Shown: positions 1-8,197, counted from the stretch's first letter. The stretch is DNA of 64,000 nucleotides from JAENWD01 sp963796915 (GCA_963796915.1 CAWCNI010000004.1:2232001-2296000), one strand, 5' to 3'. The notes: generated by a model not told the origin, from the sequence alone. A program made the numbers and translations.

Positions 1-737
1 GGCGACGCGGCGTGCCGATCGCTCGTGGAGCGTGGAGCCGCGGTCTTGACGGCCTCGCCGATCAGGCCCGCGCCGTCCAGCGGCAGTTGGAGCAGACGCG
101 GCTCGACGGTGCCGGCAGGGAACCCGGCGTGCGACCAGCCCTTCAGCACGTCGCCGCGAACGACGAGCACGGCCGCGCGGCCCGATTCGCGCTGGCAGGC
201 GCGCGTGAGCAAATCCAGCGCCTCGCTCAGCGACCCCGCGCCGTCGAGACCTCGCACCGCTGCCAGGAGCCGCTCCGCCGAGGCCAGGTTCGCCTGGCGC
301 TCGCCGTCCTTTTCGCCGAGCGCCGCTTTTCGGGCGGTCTCGACCGCCGCGTCCAGTTTCGCCTCGAGGATGGCGCGTTCCGCGGCCACGGCCGCCGACA
401 TCCGCTCTTCGCCGGCTTCCCGCTCGGCCGCGACAGCGCTCGCCACCTTGTGAGCCGCCGACGCCCGTTCGTCGGCCAGCGCCTTCGACACTTTCTCGTC
501 GATGTTCGCGCGCTCGGCGGCAATGGCGCCAGAGAGCAGCGCGGCTGCGGCGCCCTCGGCTTCGGCCCTGACAGCGTGCGCGGCCTTCTCTGCATCGCGG
601 GCGGCCTGCTCGGCGTCAGCGTCGCTTTGCTGCCGAATCCGCTCGGCAAGATCGTCCAATTCGCCAGTCAGCTGGTCCCGGACGCGATCGGCAAGGCCCG
701 ACACCAGGGTATGGAAACGGTCGTCTCGTGCGCTCAT
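1..737 (-). CDS. Coiled-coil protein with C-terminal GAF-like domain (3' end cut by window edge)
   Basis: Read on the minus strand from ATG at 735-737, the frame stays open to base 1, so at least 245 codons are present and the stop lies outside the window. Residues about 15-155 are extremely Ala/Glu/Arg/Lys rich with heptad-like spacing (many AAERE/AEAEG-type blocks), typical of a long coiled coil. From about residue 160 the composition changes to a mixed domain (SLSEALDLLTRACQRESGRA, then VLVVRGDVLKGWSHAGFP) that looks like the start of a GAF-type sensor domain. No signal peptide is seen, so a cytoplasmic protein is expected. It points away from the tmRNA gene and shares the 737-846 spacer with it. 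The GAF call is inferred from pattern only. Confidence 0.6.
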   Translation of the reverse strand, partial: MSARDDRFHTLVSGLADRVRDQLTGELDDLAERIRQQSDADAEQAARDAEKAAHAVRAEAEGAAAALLSGAIAAERANIDEKVSKALADERASAAHKVASAVAAEREAGEERMSAAVAAERAILEAKLDAAVETARKAALGEKDGERQANLASAERLLAAVRGLDGAGSLSEALDLLTRACQRESGRAAVLVVRGDVLKGWSHAGFPAGTVEPRLLQLPLDGAGLIGEAVKTAAPRSTSDRHAAS

Positions 738-846
738 AGCCCCGGTTATCGGCAGGAACCCGCGCGGACTTTTCGCAGTTTCTGACGTCGCTTCCGAAGT
801 GCGCCAGGACGTGCAATGGCGTCACAACTGCTGTCGAGTCAAGCAG

Positions 847-875
847 TTGACTGCGCCTTCCGGGCGTCGTACCAT
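847..875 (+). promoter_or_regulatory. Sigma70-type promoter of the tmRNA gene
   Basis: A TTGACT -35 box at 847-852 and a TACCAT -10 box at 870-875 are separated by exactly 17 bp. The -10 box ends 9 bp before the first base of the mature tmRNA at 885, so transcription would begin at or just before the RNA's own 5' end. Strong vegetative promoters are usual for ssrA. Confidence 0.7.
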
Positions 876-884
876 GGGTGGTTC

Positions 885-1236
885 GGGGCCGACTTAGATT
901 CGACGGAGGGATTGAGACACGGGATGCGTGCCGAGGACCATCTTCCTCGTTAAACAGATGGAAACAACGTCAACTGCCAATCAGCAGCTTGCTCTCGCCG
1001 CCTAAATAAGGCGACGACGTTTCCCCCGGGAGGCCCACGACCCGGGACGAAACGCCATTTAGTGGGCTGGCGGCCACCGGTTGCTCCGGACAGTGGTTGC
1101 GAGATTTTCTGGGGCTGGTCCTGGCCGCGTTTGCGTCGTCTCGACGGCCGGGATGAGACAACAGATGACGCTACGCATGTAGATGCCCGCGGGGACGTTC
1201 TTTCGGACGGCGGTGCAATTCCGCCCGGCTCCACCA
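885..1236 (+). ncRNA. ssrA: Transfer-messenger RNA (tmRNA), one-piece
   Basis: Rescues stalled ribosomes by trans-translation with SmpB and tags nascent peptides for proteolysis. The 5' end GGGGCCG (885-891) pairs with CGGCTCC (1226-1232), closing a tRNA-like acceptor stem that is followed by an encoded ACCA (1233-1236). The conserved TTAGATTCGACG box follows the 5' acceptor strand, and a T-arm (GGCGG / TGCAATT loop / CCGCC) precedes the 3' strand. The tag frame ends ANQQLALAA at the stop codon TAA (1003-1005); the -LALAA end is the typical degron. If the resume codon is GCC at 976 the encoded tag is 9 residues; a start further upstream in the same frame cannot be excluded. Downstream GC-rich segments can form the usual pseudoknots. 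Length 352 nt is normal for the family. Confidence 0.95.
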
Positions 1237-1241
1237 TCTTG

Positions 1242-1273
1242 GGGCGAGACCGCCTGACACGGCGGTCTCGCCC
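1242..1273 (+). terminator. Strong GC hairpin after ssrA
   Basis: A perfect 13-bp inverted repeat (GGGCGAGACCGCC at 1242-1254, its complement at 1261-1273) with a 6-nt loop begins five bases after the tmRNA 3' end. There is no clear U-tract, so it may act as an RNA-processing or blocking hairpin as well as a terminator. Confidence 0.65.
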
Positions 1274-1434
1274 GCTTCGCCCTCCAGCAGACAGCACCTC
1301 GGCGCTTCCACGTCAGCACGCTGGCCATGGCAGCGCCTGCACGTCCGCACCTCATGCCGGCGTCCGACTAGCCTGCCAGCCCGCCTCTGTCGATAGATCT
1401 CGAGATGCGGCGAGGTTTGCCCACTGCCCTTAAG

Positions 1435-3039
1435 ATGAAGACGATGCACGTTTCTGCACGGTCCCGGCGACTGGCGCCGGTACTGGCGCTCGCCGCGCTG
1501 GCGCTGCTCGACCCCGGAGTCGCACGCCTCGACGCCCAGGGCGCGCCGCCGGCGACGCCGCTCCGGATGGTGGCCGCCGACGGCCAGCGCATCGTGCCGA
1601 CGATCCAGAACGGCGACACCGAGCTTGTCGCCTTCGACGACCTGACAGCCCTGTTCGGCGTCGTCATCCGCGAGGATCTCGTCGCGCACGCCTTCACCGT
1701 TGCCTACAAGGGCAGGAACATCGTCCTCTCGCAGAATCAGGCGCTGGCGTCGATCGGCGGACGGCTGGTGTCGCTCCCTGCCCCGCCACTGAAGATCTCC
1801 AACAAGTGGTACGTGCCCGTGGAGTTCATCGGGCGCGCGCTCGCGCCGGTCTACGACGTGCCGCTCGAGCTGCGGAAAGCCTCGCGCCTCGTGATCCGGG
1901 GCCCGCTCCGCGTGCCGCGCGTCGTGGTCCATCACGACGCCGCCGGCGCGCAAGGGCGGGTGACGCTCGACGTCGTTCCCGTCACACCGCACCAGGTGAT
2001 CCAGGAGCCGGCCCGTATCCTGATCAAGTTCGACGCCGACCTGCTGGACCTCTCACTGCCGACGGTGCAGTCGATGGGGTTCGTCGAGTCGATCCATCCC
2101 GGCGACGTGCCGACGACCCTGGTCGTGGATCTGGGGCCGCGATTCGGCAGCGTGAAGTCGTCGGACGCGCCGCTGGACCCGGACGGGACACGCGTGACGC
2201 TCGATCTGTTTCCGGCGCCGGAGACGCCACAGACAACAGGCCCGACGACGGCGAGCCCGACCCCGCCGGCTGGCACCGAGCCGCTCTTTCCCTCCAACGC
2301 CGTGAAGACCATCGTGGTCGACGCCGGCCATGGCGGCGACGAGCTCGGCGCGCACGGGCTGAAGGGCACCGAGGAGAAGGCGCTGACACTGGCCGTGGCG
2401 CGCCAGCTCAAGACGTCGCTCGAGACGAAGCTGGGCGCACGCGTCCTCCTGACGCGAGAGGACGACAGGACCGTCGGCCTCGACGAGCGTGCGGCGCTCG
2501 CGAACAACAACAAGGCCGACCTGTTCGTCAGCCTGCACGCCAACGCGTCGCTGCGGCGCACGGCGACCGGCGCCGAAGTGTTTTATCTCAGCCTCGATCG
2601 GGCTGACGAAGAAGCGCGGAAGGTCGCGGAGTCCGAAGGCGTCGCCATGCCGGTGTTCGGCGGCGGCACGCGCGAGATCGACGTCATCCTCTGGGAGATG
2701 GCGCAGGCGCGGCACATCGAGCAGTCGGCTGGTCTCGCCCGGACCATCGACTCGGAGATCCGCCGTGTGGCGCCCATGAGCCCGCGCGCGATCCAGCAGG
2801 CGCCCTTTCGCGTGCTGGTCGGCGCCAACATGCCGGCGGTACTCGTGGAGATGGGCTACCTGACCAACAGCGAGCAGGAATCGCTGCTGGCCAGCGCGGA
2901 CTTCCAGGCCCGTCTCGTCTCGGCGCTGACCGAATCCATTCGACGGTTTTTTGCCGGCGATGTGCCGGCAGCGCCGGCCACGATGGCTGCCGGACCCGCA
3001 ACCGCCCCGCCGGCGGCGACTGGAGCCCGGCCTCAGTGA
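1435..3039 (+). CDS. Exported N-acetylmuramoyl-L-alanine amidase (Amidase_3)
   Basis: Zinc amidase that cleaves the amide bond between MurNAc and L-alanine in peptidoglycan, needed for daughter-cell separation. The 534-residue product starts with a signal peptide (basic n-region, then a leucine/alanine core to about residue 35). Residues about 40-150 resemble a copper-amine-oxidase-N-like fold, residues about 155-265 an AMIN-like targeting domain, followed by a Thr/Pro linker and the catalytic domain from about 290. Expected zinc ligands are visible: His299 (DAGHGG), Glu314 (GTEEK) and His368 (SLHANA); the catalytic Glu472 sits in VLVEMGYLTN. The C-terminus is a Pro/Ala tail. An in-frame ATG at 1405 is possible, but 1435 gives a cleaner signal peptide. 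The next gene overlaps its stop codon. Confidence 0.92.
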   Translation: MKTMHVSARSRRLAPVLALAALALLDPGVARLDAQGAPPATPLRMVAADGQRIVPTIQNGDTELVAFDDLTALFGVVIREDLVAHAFTVAYKGRNIVLSQNQALASIGGRLVSLPAPPLKISNKWYVPVEFIGRALAPVYDVPLELRKASRLVIRGPLRVPRVVVHHDAAGAQGRVTLDVVPVTPHQVIQEPARILIKFDADLLDLSLPTVQSMGFVESIHPGDVPTTLVVDLGPRFGSVKSSDAPLDPDGTRVTLDLFPAPETPQTTGPTTASPTPPAGTEPLFPSNAVKTIVVDAGHGGDELGAHGLKGTEEKALTLAVARQLKTSLETKLGARVLLTREDDRTVGLDERAALANNNKADLFVSLHANASLRRTATGAEVFYLSLDRADEEARKVAESEGVAMPVFGGGTREIDVILWEMAQARHIEQSAGLARTIDSEIRRVAPMSPRAIQQAPFRVLVGANMPAVLVEMGYLTNSEQESLLASADFQARLVSALTESIRRFFAGDVPAAPATMAAGPATAPPAATGARPQ

Positions 3040-3710
3040 CGCGTGCACGCGCGCTGATCGCCGTCGCGCTGGTGCTAATCGCCGGCGCGGTGGCCTGGGT
3101 GCTGTTCATCGGCCTGCCGCGATGGACGGCCAGGCCGCAGCCGGCTGCCGAGGAGCCGCCGACGGCTTCTGCGGCCGCCCCGCAGCCGGCCACCACGCCC
3201 AGTGTCCCGCACATCAAGGCGCGGCTCTTCTACCTGCGAGACGACGGCCTGGCGCTCCGCCCCGAGGAGCGCGACGTGCTGTTCGGCGGCACGACCGTCG
3301 AACAGGCGCGGCGGATCGTCGAGGCGCAGCTCGAAGCGCCTCCCCCGCCGCTGGCCACCGCCATTCCCGACGGCACGACGCTGAAGGCCCTGTTCATCAG
3401 CCAGAAGGGCGAGGCCTACGTAGACCTGAGCGCCGAGGTGTCGAGGAATCATCCCGGCGGATCGCTCGACGAGATCCTGACTGTCTATACAATTGTCGAC
3501 GTCCTCACGGACAACCTGCCCGCGATCACCGCGGTGCAGATCCTGATTGAAGGACACGAGGTGGACACGCTTGCCGGTCACGTGGACCTGCGGCGCCCGC
3601 TGCCGAAGAACCTGACGTGGGTGGAGACGCCGCAGGCCGCGGCGCCCTCCGCGCCGGCTCCTGCGCCGGTCACGCCGGCGCCTGCGGCACGTCCAGCTCC
3701 TGTTCACTGA
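3036..3710 (+). CDS. Membrane-anchored GerMN-domain protein
   Basis: A GTG start at 3036 overlaps the amidase stop (GTGA), so translation is probably coupled. The 224-residue product has an N-terminal membrane anchor (residues about 4-28), a Pro/Ala-rich linker, and a globular region about 58-195 with features of the GerMN (sporulation/germination-type) domain: a basic entry strand (IKARLFYLRDDGL), a central segment TLKALFISQKGEAYVDLS, then a helix and IEGHEVDTLAGHVDLRRPL. It ends in another Pro/Ala tail. GerMN proteins are found beside cell-wall amidases in non-sporulating bacteria too, so a role in envelope peptidoglycan turnover together with the upstream amidase is likely, though the biochemical function is unknown. 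Confidence 0.8.
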   Translation: MTRARALIAVALVLIAGAVAWVLFIGLPRWTARPQPAAEEPPTASAAAPQPATTPSVPHIKARLFYLRDDGLALRPEERDVLFGGTTVEQARRIVEAQLEAPPPPLATAIPDGTTLKALFISQKGEAYVDLSAEVSRNHPGGSLDEILTVYTIVDVLTDNLPAITAVQILIEGHEVDTLAGHVDLRRPLPKNLTWVETPQAAAPSAPAPAPVTPAPAARPAPVH

Positions 3711-3723
3711 CCCTGAGACATCA

Positions 3724-4452
3724 ATGCGCGCAGACTCCCGTCAACCCGACCAGCTTCGTCCCGTCAGCCTCACCCCGCACGTAATGATCCACGCCGAAGG
3801 CTCGGTGCTCGTTGAATGCGGCCGGACCCGCGTCATCTGCACGGCCAGCGTGGAGGACCGCGTGCCGCCGTTCCTCCGCGGCACCGGCAAGGGCTGGGTC
3901 ACCGCCGAATACGGCATGCTCCCCCGCGCGACGACCACCAGGACGACGCGTGAGGCGTCGCAGGGCAAGGTGGGCGGACGCACGCAGGAGATTCAGCGGC
4001 TCATCGGCCGCTCGCTGCGCTCCGTCGTCGATCTTGCCAGCCTCGGCGAGAGGACGATCTGGATGGACTGTGACGTCACGCAGGCCGACGGCGGCACGCG
4101 CACGGCGTCGATCACCGGCGCCTTCGTCGCGATGGTGCTGGCGCTCGACAAGATCGTCAAGGCCGGCGCGCTGAAGACGATGCCCGTCCGCGACTACGTC
4201 GCCGCGACCAGCGTCGGCATCATCGCCGGCACGCCGATGCTCGACCTCGCCTACGAAGAGGACTCACGCGCCGAAGTGGACATGAACGTCGTTCAGACCG
4301 GCGGCGGCAAGTTCATCGAGGTGCAGGGCACGGCAGAGACGACGCCGTTCGACCGTGCGGGGCTCGACGCGCTGCTCGCCCTCGCCGAGAAGGGGATCCG
4401 TGAACTGGTCGAGCAGCAGCGCGGCATCGTCGGAATGGCAATGGGAGGATAA
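3724..4452 (+). CDS. rph: Ribonuclease PH
   Basis: Phosphorolytic 3'-5' exoribonuclease that trims tRNA 3' ends. The 242-residue length is normal. Recognisable family blocks are the N-terminal RPVSLTPHV and GSVLVECGRTRVICTASVED, the phosphate-binding segment RGTGKGWVTAEYGMLPRAT, the REASQGKVGGRTQEIQRLIGR motif, and DCDVTQADGGTRTASITGA. It lies 13 bp after the GerMN gene and 24 bp before rdgB in the same direction, so amidase-GerMN-rph-rdgB looks like one operon. The rph-rdgB pairing is common in bacteria. Confidence 0.97.
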   Translation: MRADSRQPDQLRPVSLTPHVMIHAEGSVLVECGRTRVICTASVEDRVPPFLRGTGKGWVTAEYGMLPRATTTRTTREASQGKVGGRTQEIQRLIGRSLRSVVDLASLGERTIWMDCDVTQADGGTRTASITGAFVAMVLALDKIVKAGALKTMPVRDYVAATSVGIIAGTPMLDLAYEEDSRAEVDMNVVQTGGGKFIEVQGTAETTPFDRAGLDALLALAEKGIRELVEQQRGIVGMAMGG

Positions 4453-4476
4453 CGGTTCACGCCGCACCTGACGCAC

Positions 4477-5082
4477 GTGTCGAAATTCCTCTTAGCAACG
4501 ACCAATCCCAACAAAGTCCGCGAAATCCGCGCGATGCTGGCCGGCGTTCCGATCGAGATTGTCGGACTCGATACCCTGCCCTCGATTGAATCGCCGGAGG
4601 AGACGGGGACGACGTTTGCCGAGAATGCGCGGCTGAAGGCGCGGTACTACTCGAAGGCGACAGGGCTGACCGCCATTGCCGAGGACTCGGGCCTCGAGGT
4701 CGATGCGCTTGGCGGCATTCCGGGTGTCGAGTCGGCGCGCTTCGCCGGCGTCGAGTCCACGTATCCCGAGAAGTTCGCCGCTCTCTACGCGATGCTCGAC
4801 GCGAAGGGCGGCCGCCAGAGCGACGCGCGCTTCGTCTGCGCGCTGGCGGTGGCCGACGGCGACGCCATCACCTTCGAGTCACGCGGCTCCGTCGAAGGCC
4901 GAATTGCTTCCTCGCCATCCGGCAGCCAGGGTTTCGGCTACGACCCGATCTTCTTTTACCCGCCCGAAGGCCGCACGCTGGCCGAGGTCAGTGACGACGT
5001 GAAGCGCGCCGTCAGCCATCGCGGCGCCGCGTTCGCGCGACTGCGGGAGTGGATCGAAAGGGGAATGAAGAATGGGGAATGA
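4477..5082 (+). CDS. rdgB: RdgB/HAM1 non-canonical purine NTP pyrophosphatase
   Basis: Hydrolyses dITP, ITP and XTP to monophosphates, cleaning the nucleotide pool. The 201-residue product starts at GTG 4477 and carries the family's nucleotide-binding start (ATTNPNKVREI), the central FAENARLKARYY and IAEDSGLEVDALGG blocks with PGVESARFAG, and the C-terminal SQGFGYDPIFFYPPEGRT and AVSHRGAAFARL motifs. Its last codons (GMKNGE then stop) come from a GAATGAAGAATG-type repeat that continues into the next gene; the conserved enzyme is complete before that tail. Confidence 0.96.
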   Translation: MSKFLLATTNPNKVREIRAMLAGVPIEIVGLDTLPSIESPEETGTTFAENARLKARYYSKATGLTAIAEDSGLEVDALGGIPGVESARFAGVESTYPEKFAALYAMLDAKGGRQSDARFVCALAVADGDAITFESRGSVEGRIASSPSGSQGFGYDPIFFYPPEGRTLAEVSDDVKRAVSHRGAAFARLREWIERGMKNGE

Positions 5083-5131
5083 CGAATGAAGAATGACGAA
5101 TGAAGAATGAAGAATGGAGAATGAAGAATGG
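5061..5131 (+). repeat. Degenerate GAATGA(A/C) short tandem repeat
   Basis: About 70 bp made of imperfect units such as GAATGAAGAATG, GAATGACGAATG and GGAGAATGAAG. It spans the end of rdgB and the start of the YdjC-like gene, supplying the last six residues of one and the first residues of the other. Its A-rich composition differs sharply from the GC-rich surroundings. Confidence 0.85.
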
Positions 5132-6017
5132 GCGCCACGTGCCGCATACCGGGCGCATCTGGCCGGTTGTCCTTGTCCTGCTCGCCGCGCTCGTCTCGGC
5201 GCGGGTCACGGCTCGGCAAGCGTCAGGTCCCATCCGCCTCATCGTCCAGGGCGACGACATGGGCGTCGCGCATGGCGTCGATGTCGCGACGATTGAGGCC
5301 TACAAGAACGGCATCCTGCGCTCCGCCAACGTCATCGTTCCGGGCCCGTGGCTGCCGGAGGCCGCGCAGCTGCTGAAGGAGAACCCTGGCATCGACGCTG
5401 GCGTGCACCTCGCGCTGACCAGCGAATGGAGCGCCGTGAAGTGGCGGCCGCTGACCCATGCCCCGTCGCTCGTCGACGCGCATGGCTTTTTCTATCCGAT
5501 GGTCTGGCCGCGCGATGATTTTCCGCGCGGCACGTCGTTGAAGGAAGCGACGCCACAGCTCGACGAAATCGAGCGCGAGCTGCGCGCGCAGATCGAGATG
5601 GCGAAGGCAATGATCCCGCAGGTAACCTACACCTGGGAGCACATGGGCTTCGGCGCGCTGACGCCGGAAGTGCGGCCGCTCATCGCGAAGCTCACACGCG
5701 AGTATGGACTCGTGACCCCGGGCCCGGAGATCGGCGTGCAGATGCTCGGCGGCGTCTGGCAGGGCACCGACTCCGCCGAGGTTCGGATCGATAAGTTAGT
5801 CGCGAAGCTCGAAGCTCTCGGACCTGGGACGTGGCTGATGGTCGATCACGCCGCCATCGACTCCCCCGAAACCCGCGCGATCGGCCATCACGGATACGAG
5901 TACGTCGCCGCCGACCGCAGCGCCGTGCTCGCGGCGTGGACGAGTCCAAAGGTCATCCACGTCATCAAGCGCCGCGGGATCCAGCTCACGACGTACCGCG
6001 ACATCCTGCATCACTGA
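5100..6017 (+). CDS. Exported ChbG/YdjC-like carbohydrate deacetylase
   Basis: YdjC-family enzymes are metal-dependent deacetylases acting on chitooligosaccharide-type or related sugars. After a repeat-derived N-terminus (starts at 5100 or 5121 are both possible) comes a hydrophobic signal segment (residues about 20-40), so the product is probably periplasmic. Family marks are LIVQGDDMGVAHGVDVATIEAYKNG (shown here in two overlapping blocks, GDDMG being the catalytic/metal Asp pair), DAGVHLALTSEW with the metal His, and TWEHMGFG. The C-terminal segment WLMVDHAAID is the usual late histidine motif. Length 305 is normal. It is transcribed in line with rdgB but is probably not functionally linked to it. 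Confidence 0.85.
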   Translation: MKNEEWRMKNGRHVPHTGRIWPVVLVLLAALVSARVTARQASGPIRLIVQGDDMGVAHGVDVATIEAYKNGILRSANVIVPGPWLPEAAQLLKENPGIDAGVHLALTSEWSAVKWRPLTHAPSLVDAHGFFYPMVWPRDDFPRGTSLKEATPQLDEIERELRAQIEMAKAMIPQVTYTWEHMGFGALTPEVRPLIAKLTREYGLVTPGPEIGVQMLGGVWQGTDSAEVRIDKLVAKLEALGPGTWLMVDHAAIDSPETRAIGHHGYEYVAADRSAVLAAWTSPKVIHVIKRRGIQLTTYRDILHH

Positions 6018-6028
6018 CCCGGGAACCT

Positions 6029-6063
6029 TGCCACGAAGGCCGATCTCAAGATCGGCCCTACGG
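6029..6063 (+). repeat. Dispersed hairpin element, copy 1
   Basis: GGCCGATCT (6038-6046) and AGATCGGCC (6049-6057) form 9-bp inverted arms with a 2-nt centre, followed by CTACGG. The reverse complement of this segment matches the element at 11606-11631 with one difference. It sits between convergent genes and could serve as a bidirectional terminator. Confidence 0.7.
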
Positions 6064-6064
6064 C

Positions 6065-6964
6065 CTACCTCGCCGCCCAGGTCACGTCGTGGAACCAGTG
6101 ATCGACCCGCTCGCCCAGCCAGCCGTCGTCTGATCGGGCCAGCACCCACGTGTTGAGGTAGGCGAGGAACTCGAGCGCGCCGCGTCGGACGGCCAGCGCC
6201 TCGCTGCGCTGCCCGATCGTGCCAGGGACCAGCACCACGTGCTCGCCGCCAAGCTTGATCAGAATGTCGGACAGCGGGTTGGCCGCCGCGACAGCCTTGA
6301 CCTTGCCGCTTGCGAGCGCCTCGCCAAGCTCCTGCTGCCCCGGAAACGGCGTGATCGTCGCGTGCGGGAACGCCTTCTTCGCGTCGTGCGCCTCGATCGA
6401 GTCCTGCACGACGCCTATCGTCACCTCGGGCTTGTCGAGATCGGCATTCGACCTCCAGCCCGCGCCGGCGTCGTGGTCGGCGATGATCACCACTGCGTGC
6501 GAGGTCGTCGGCGACGAGAAGTGCGCGAACAGCGCGCGGTCCGGTGTCGGCGCGAGCCCCGACGGGATGATGTCGCAGTCGCCTTCGGCCAGGCTTTGCA
6601 CCAGGTCGCCATAGCCGCCCGGGACGAACACCGGCTTGACGCCGAGGTCGGCCGCGAGCTGGTTGGTGATGTCGATCGAGAAGCCCGACCACGACTGATC
6701 GGTGCCGACGATGGCCCACGGCGCGTAGGGAGCGATGCACGCGCGCAGCGTGCCGCGCTGCCGGATGGCGTGAAGCGTTTCCTTCGGGATGTTCGGCCGC
6801 TCTGTCGGCGAGCTGTCGGAGGCGTTGCCTGGAGTGAGCGGCGTCGGCTTGGCGGGCGGCTGCGCCGCGGCGGCAAGTTGCGCCCGCGCCGGACGGGGCG
6901 CGGCGAGCAGGCCGGTCAGCGCCAGGGCGGCAGACGCGAGGAGCAACGAAAGATGGCGATGCAT
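6065..6964 (-). CDS. Periplasmic solute-binding protein, family 3 (amino-acid type)
   Basis: The ATG at 6962-6964 begins a clear signal peptide (MHRHLSLLLASAALALTGLL ... ARA), giving 299 residues; the open frame continues upstream without a stop but that extension is low-complexity. The body follows the SBP_bac_3 pattern: IRQRGTLRACIAPYAPWAIV, then GFSIDITNQLAADLGVKPVF, GDCDIIPSGLAPTPDRALFA, and the hinge strand VTIGVVQDSIEAHDAKKAFP. Such proteins bind amino acids or small acids for ABC importers or feed sensor proteins. No permease or ATPase gene is next to it, so the partner is unknown. The gene follows a DUF3011 gene in the same direction with 19 bp between them. Confidence 0.85.
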   Translation of the reverse strand: MHRHLSLLLASAALALTGLLAAPRPARAQLAAAAQPPAKPTPLTPGNASDSSPTERPNIPKETLHAIRQRGTLRACIAPYAPWAIVGTDQSWSGFSIDITNQLAADLGVKPVFVPGGYGDLVQSLAEGDCDIIPSGLAPTPDRALFAHFSSPTTSHAVVIIADHDAGAGWRSNADLDKPEVTIGVVQDSIEAHDAKKAFPHATITPFPGQQELGEALASGKVKAVAAANPLSDILIKLGGEHVVLVPGTIGQRSEALAVRRGALEFLAYLNTWVLARSDDGWLGERVDHWFHDVTWAAR

Positions 6965-6983
6965 TGTCCGGTGTCCTCGGCGC

Positions 6984-7589
6984 TCAGTTGACGAGCACGA
7001 AACGATACGTGCCCTGCGGCGTGCGCACTTTGATGTTGTTGCTGAAGAAGCCGTCGCGAGAGATCGTGAGGCGAGGCCCGCCGTAAAGATTGACGACATC
7101 GGTGCCCTCGAGCACGCCACGATAGTTGCCCTGTGGGCCGTTCCACTGCACCGACCCGCCGGGGTAAATCGTGAAGAAGGCATTGCGCCCGTTGATGACG
7201 TCGCGGCTGCGGTACTGGCCGACCGTCCACTGCGGCCCCTGCGGCGCCGGCTGGTCCCAGCCGCTCCCGCCGTTGCCCCAGCCGCCGTCATTGCCCCACC
7301 CGCCACCATTGCCCGGGCGCTCGCCGAAATACGTGACCTCGAACTCCGCGTCGCAGCCGTGATTCACCCAGATGCCGCTCTTCTGCCAGCCCCATGTCTG
7401 CCCCTGGATGCACGGGCGATCCGAGTGGCGGTCGCGGACGGTGACGTAGCGAATCGGCCCGCCCACGGAGCAGAAGTTGTACTTGTAGTCCTTGCTCTTG
7501 CAGCGAACGTTGTCCGCATACGCACTGGTCGACGCGAGAGCTGCGAAGATGAGCGCGAGCACACTGGCAGTGAGAAATCCGCGACGCAT
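6984..7589 (-). CDS. Exported DUF3011 protein with Gly/Trp-rich linker
   Basis: The 201-residue product has a signal peptide ending at about residue 25 (SAYA-DN). Residues about 27-88 match DUF3011: VRCKSKDYKYNFC, the paired Cys in RPCIQGQTWGWQKSGIWV and NHGCDAEFEV, four cysteines in all, suggesting two disulfides outside the cytoplasm. A low-complexity linker with repeated GGWGN units (about 92-110) joins it to a C-terminal beta-rich domain containing NGRNAFFTIYPGGSVQW. DUF3011 function is not established; an envelope or extracellular binding role is inferred from export and cysteines. Confidence 0.85.
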   Translation of the reverse strand: MRRGFLTASVLALIFAALASTSAYADNVRCKSKDYKYNFCSVGGPIRYVTVRDRHSDRPCIQGQTWGWQKSGIWVNHGCDAEFEVTYFGERPGNGGGWGNDGGWGNGGSGWDQPAPQGPQWTVGQYRSRDVINGRNAFFTIYPGGSVQWNGPQGNYRGVLEGTDVVNLYGGPRLTISRDGFFSNNIKVRTPQGTYRFVLVN

Positions 7590-7703
7590 CGATCCTCCTG
7601 GTGTGGGATTCAGGCTGGAGATCTACCGGCTCCGCACGCTGTTGTATTGTGCACAGCTTGTCCGTCAGCGCCTAGAGTCTAAGCTCATCCATAAAGGAGT
7701 GGA

Positions 7704-8096
7704 ATGAAGATCGAACACGTCGCGTTTCAAGTAGACGACCCCGCCGGCGTCGCCGATTGGTACATCGCCCATCTCGGAATGACGATCAAGCGGTCGCAGG
7801 CCGAGCGGCCCTTCGGCCGCTTTCTCGCGGACCAGGGCGGCACGGTGATGCTGGAGTTCTACAACAACCCCAAGGCGTCGATCCCGGACTACACCACCAT
7901 CGACCCGCTGATCCTGCACGTCGCCTTTCTCACCGACGACGTCGCGAGCACACGTGCGCGTCTCATCGCCGCCGGCGCCACGGCGGAAGACGAGGTGACG
8001 ATCACGCCGCTTGGCGACGAGGTGACGATGCTGCGGGACCCCTGGGGGCTGGCGGTGCAGTTGATCAAGCGGAAGGTGCGGATGATCGAGGGCTGA
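7704..8096 (+). CDS. VOC-family (glyoxalase/bleomycin-resistance fold) protein
   Basis: The 130-residue product begins MKIEHVAFQVDDPAGVADWY, a standard opening for a vicinal-oxygen-chelate module, with the first metal His at residue 5. The second half holds LILHVAFLTDDV and VTMLRDPWGLAVQLIKR, which carry the second His and the late strand usual for the fold. A strong ribosome-binding site (AAAGGAG, 5 bp before ATG) fixes the start. Substrate cannot be told from sequence; members include glyoxalases, epimerases and dioxygenases. It is transcribed divergently from the DUF3011 gene. Confidence 0.88.
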   Translation: MKIEHVAFQVDDPAGVADWYIAHLGMTIKRSQAERPFGRFLADQGGTVMLEFYNNPKASIPDYTTIDPLILHVAFLTDDVASTRARLIAAGATAEDEVTITPLGDEVTMLRDPWGLAVQLIKRKVRMIEG

Positions 8097-8115
8097 CGCC
8101 TGTTCCATTCCCCGT

Positions 8116-8139
8116 GGAGCCACGGAGCCACGGAGCCAT
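8116..8139 (+). repeat. Three 8-bp GGAGCCA(C/T) tandem units
   Basis: GGAGCCAC, GGAGCCAC and GGAGCCAT follow one another directly in the spacer between the VOC gene and the next exported protein. The surrounding spacer has further short CCATGG/CCGTGG near-repeats. Confidence 0.7.
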
Positions 8140-8197
8140 GGACCCGTGGGCCTGTGCGCTCCATGCACCCCGGGCCCATGCGCCTTAAAATGGAGCC

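Noticed and set aside
12..785. Long plus-strand open frame at the left edge
   Set aside because: It is antisense to the coiled-coil/GAF-like gene; its Arg-rich translation lacks domains, while the minus strand gives a coherent protein with a plausible start at 737.
950..1433. Several open frames on both strands between 950 and 1433
   Set aside because: They lie across the tmRNA gene and its hairpin; the RNA has full structural support, and the translations resemble no protein.
6965..7309. Upstream extension of the solute-binding protein
   Set aside because: The extra 115 residues are low-complexity, overlap the DUF3011 gene in another frame and precede an obvious signal peptide starting at 6964.
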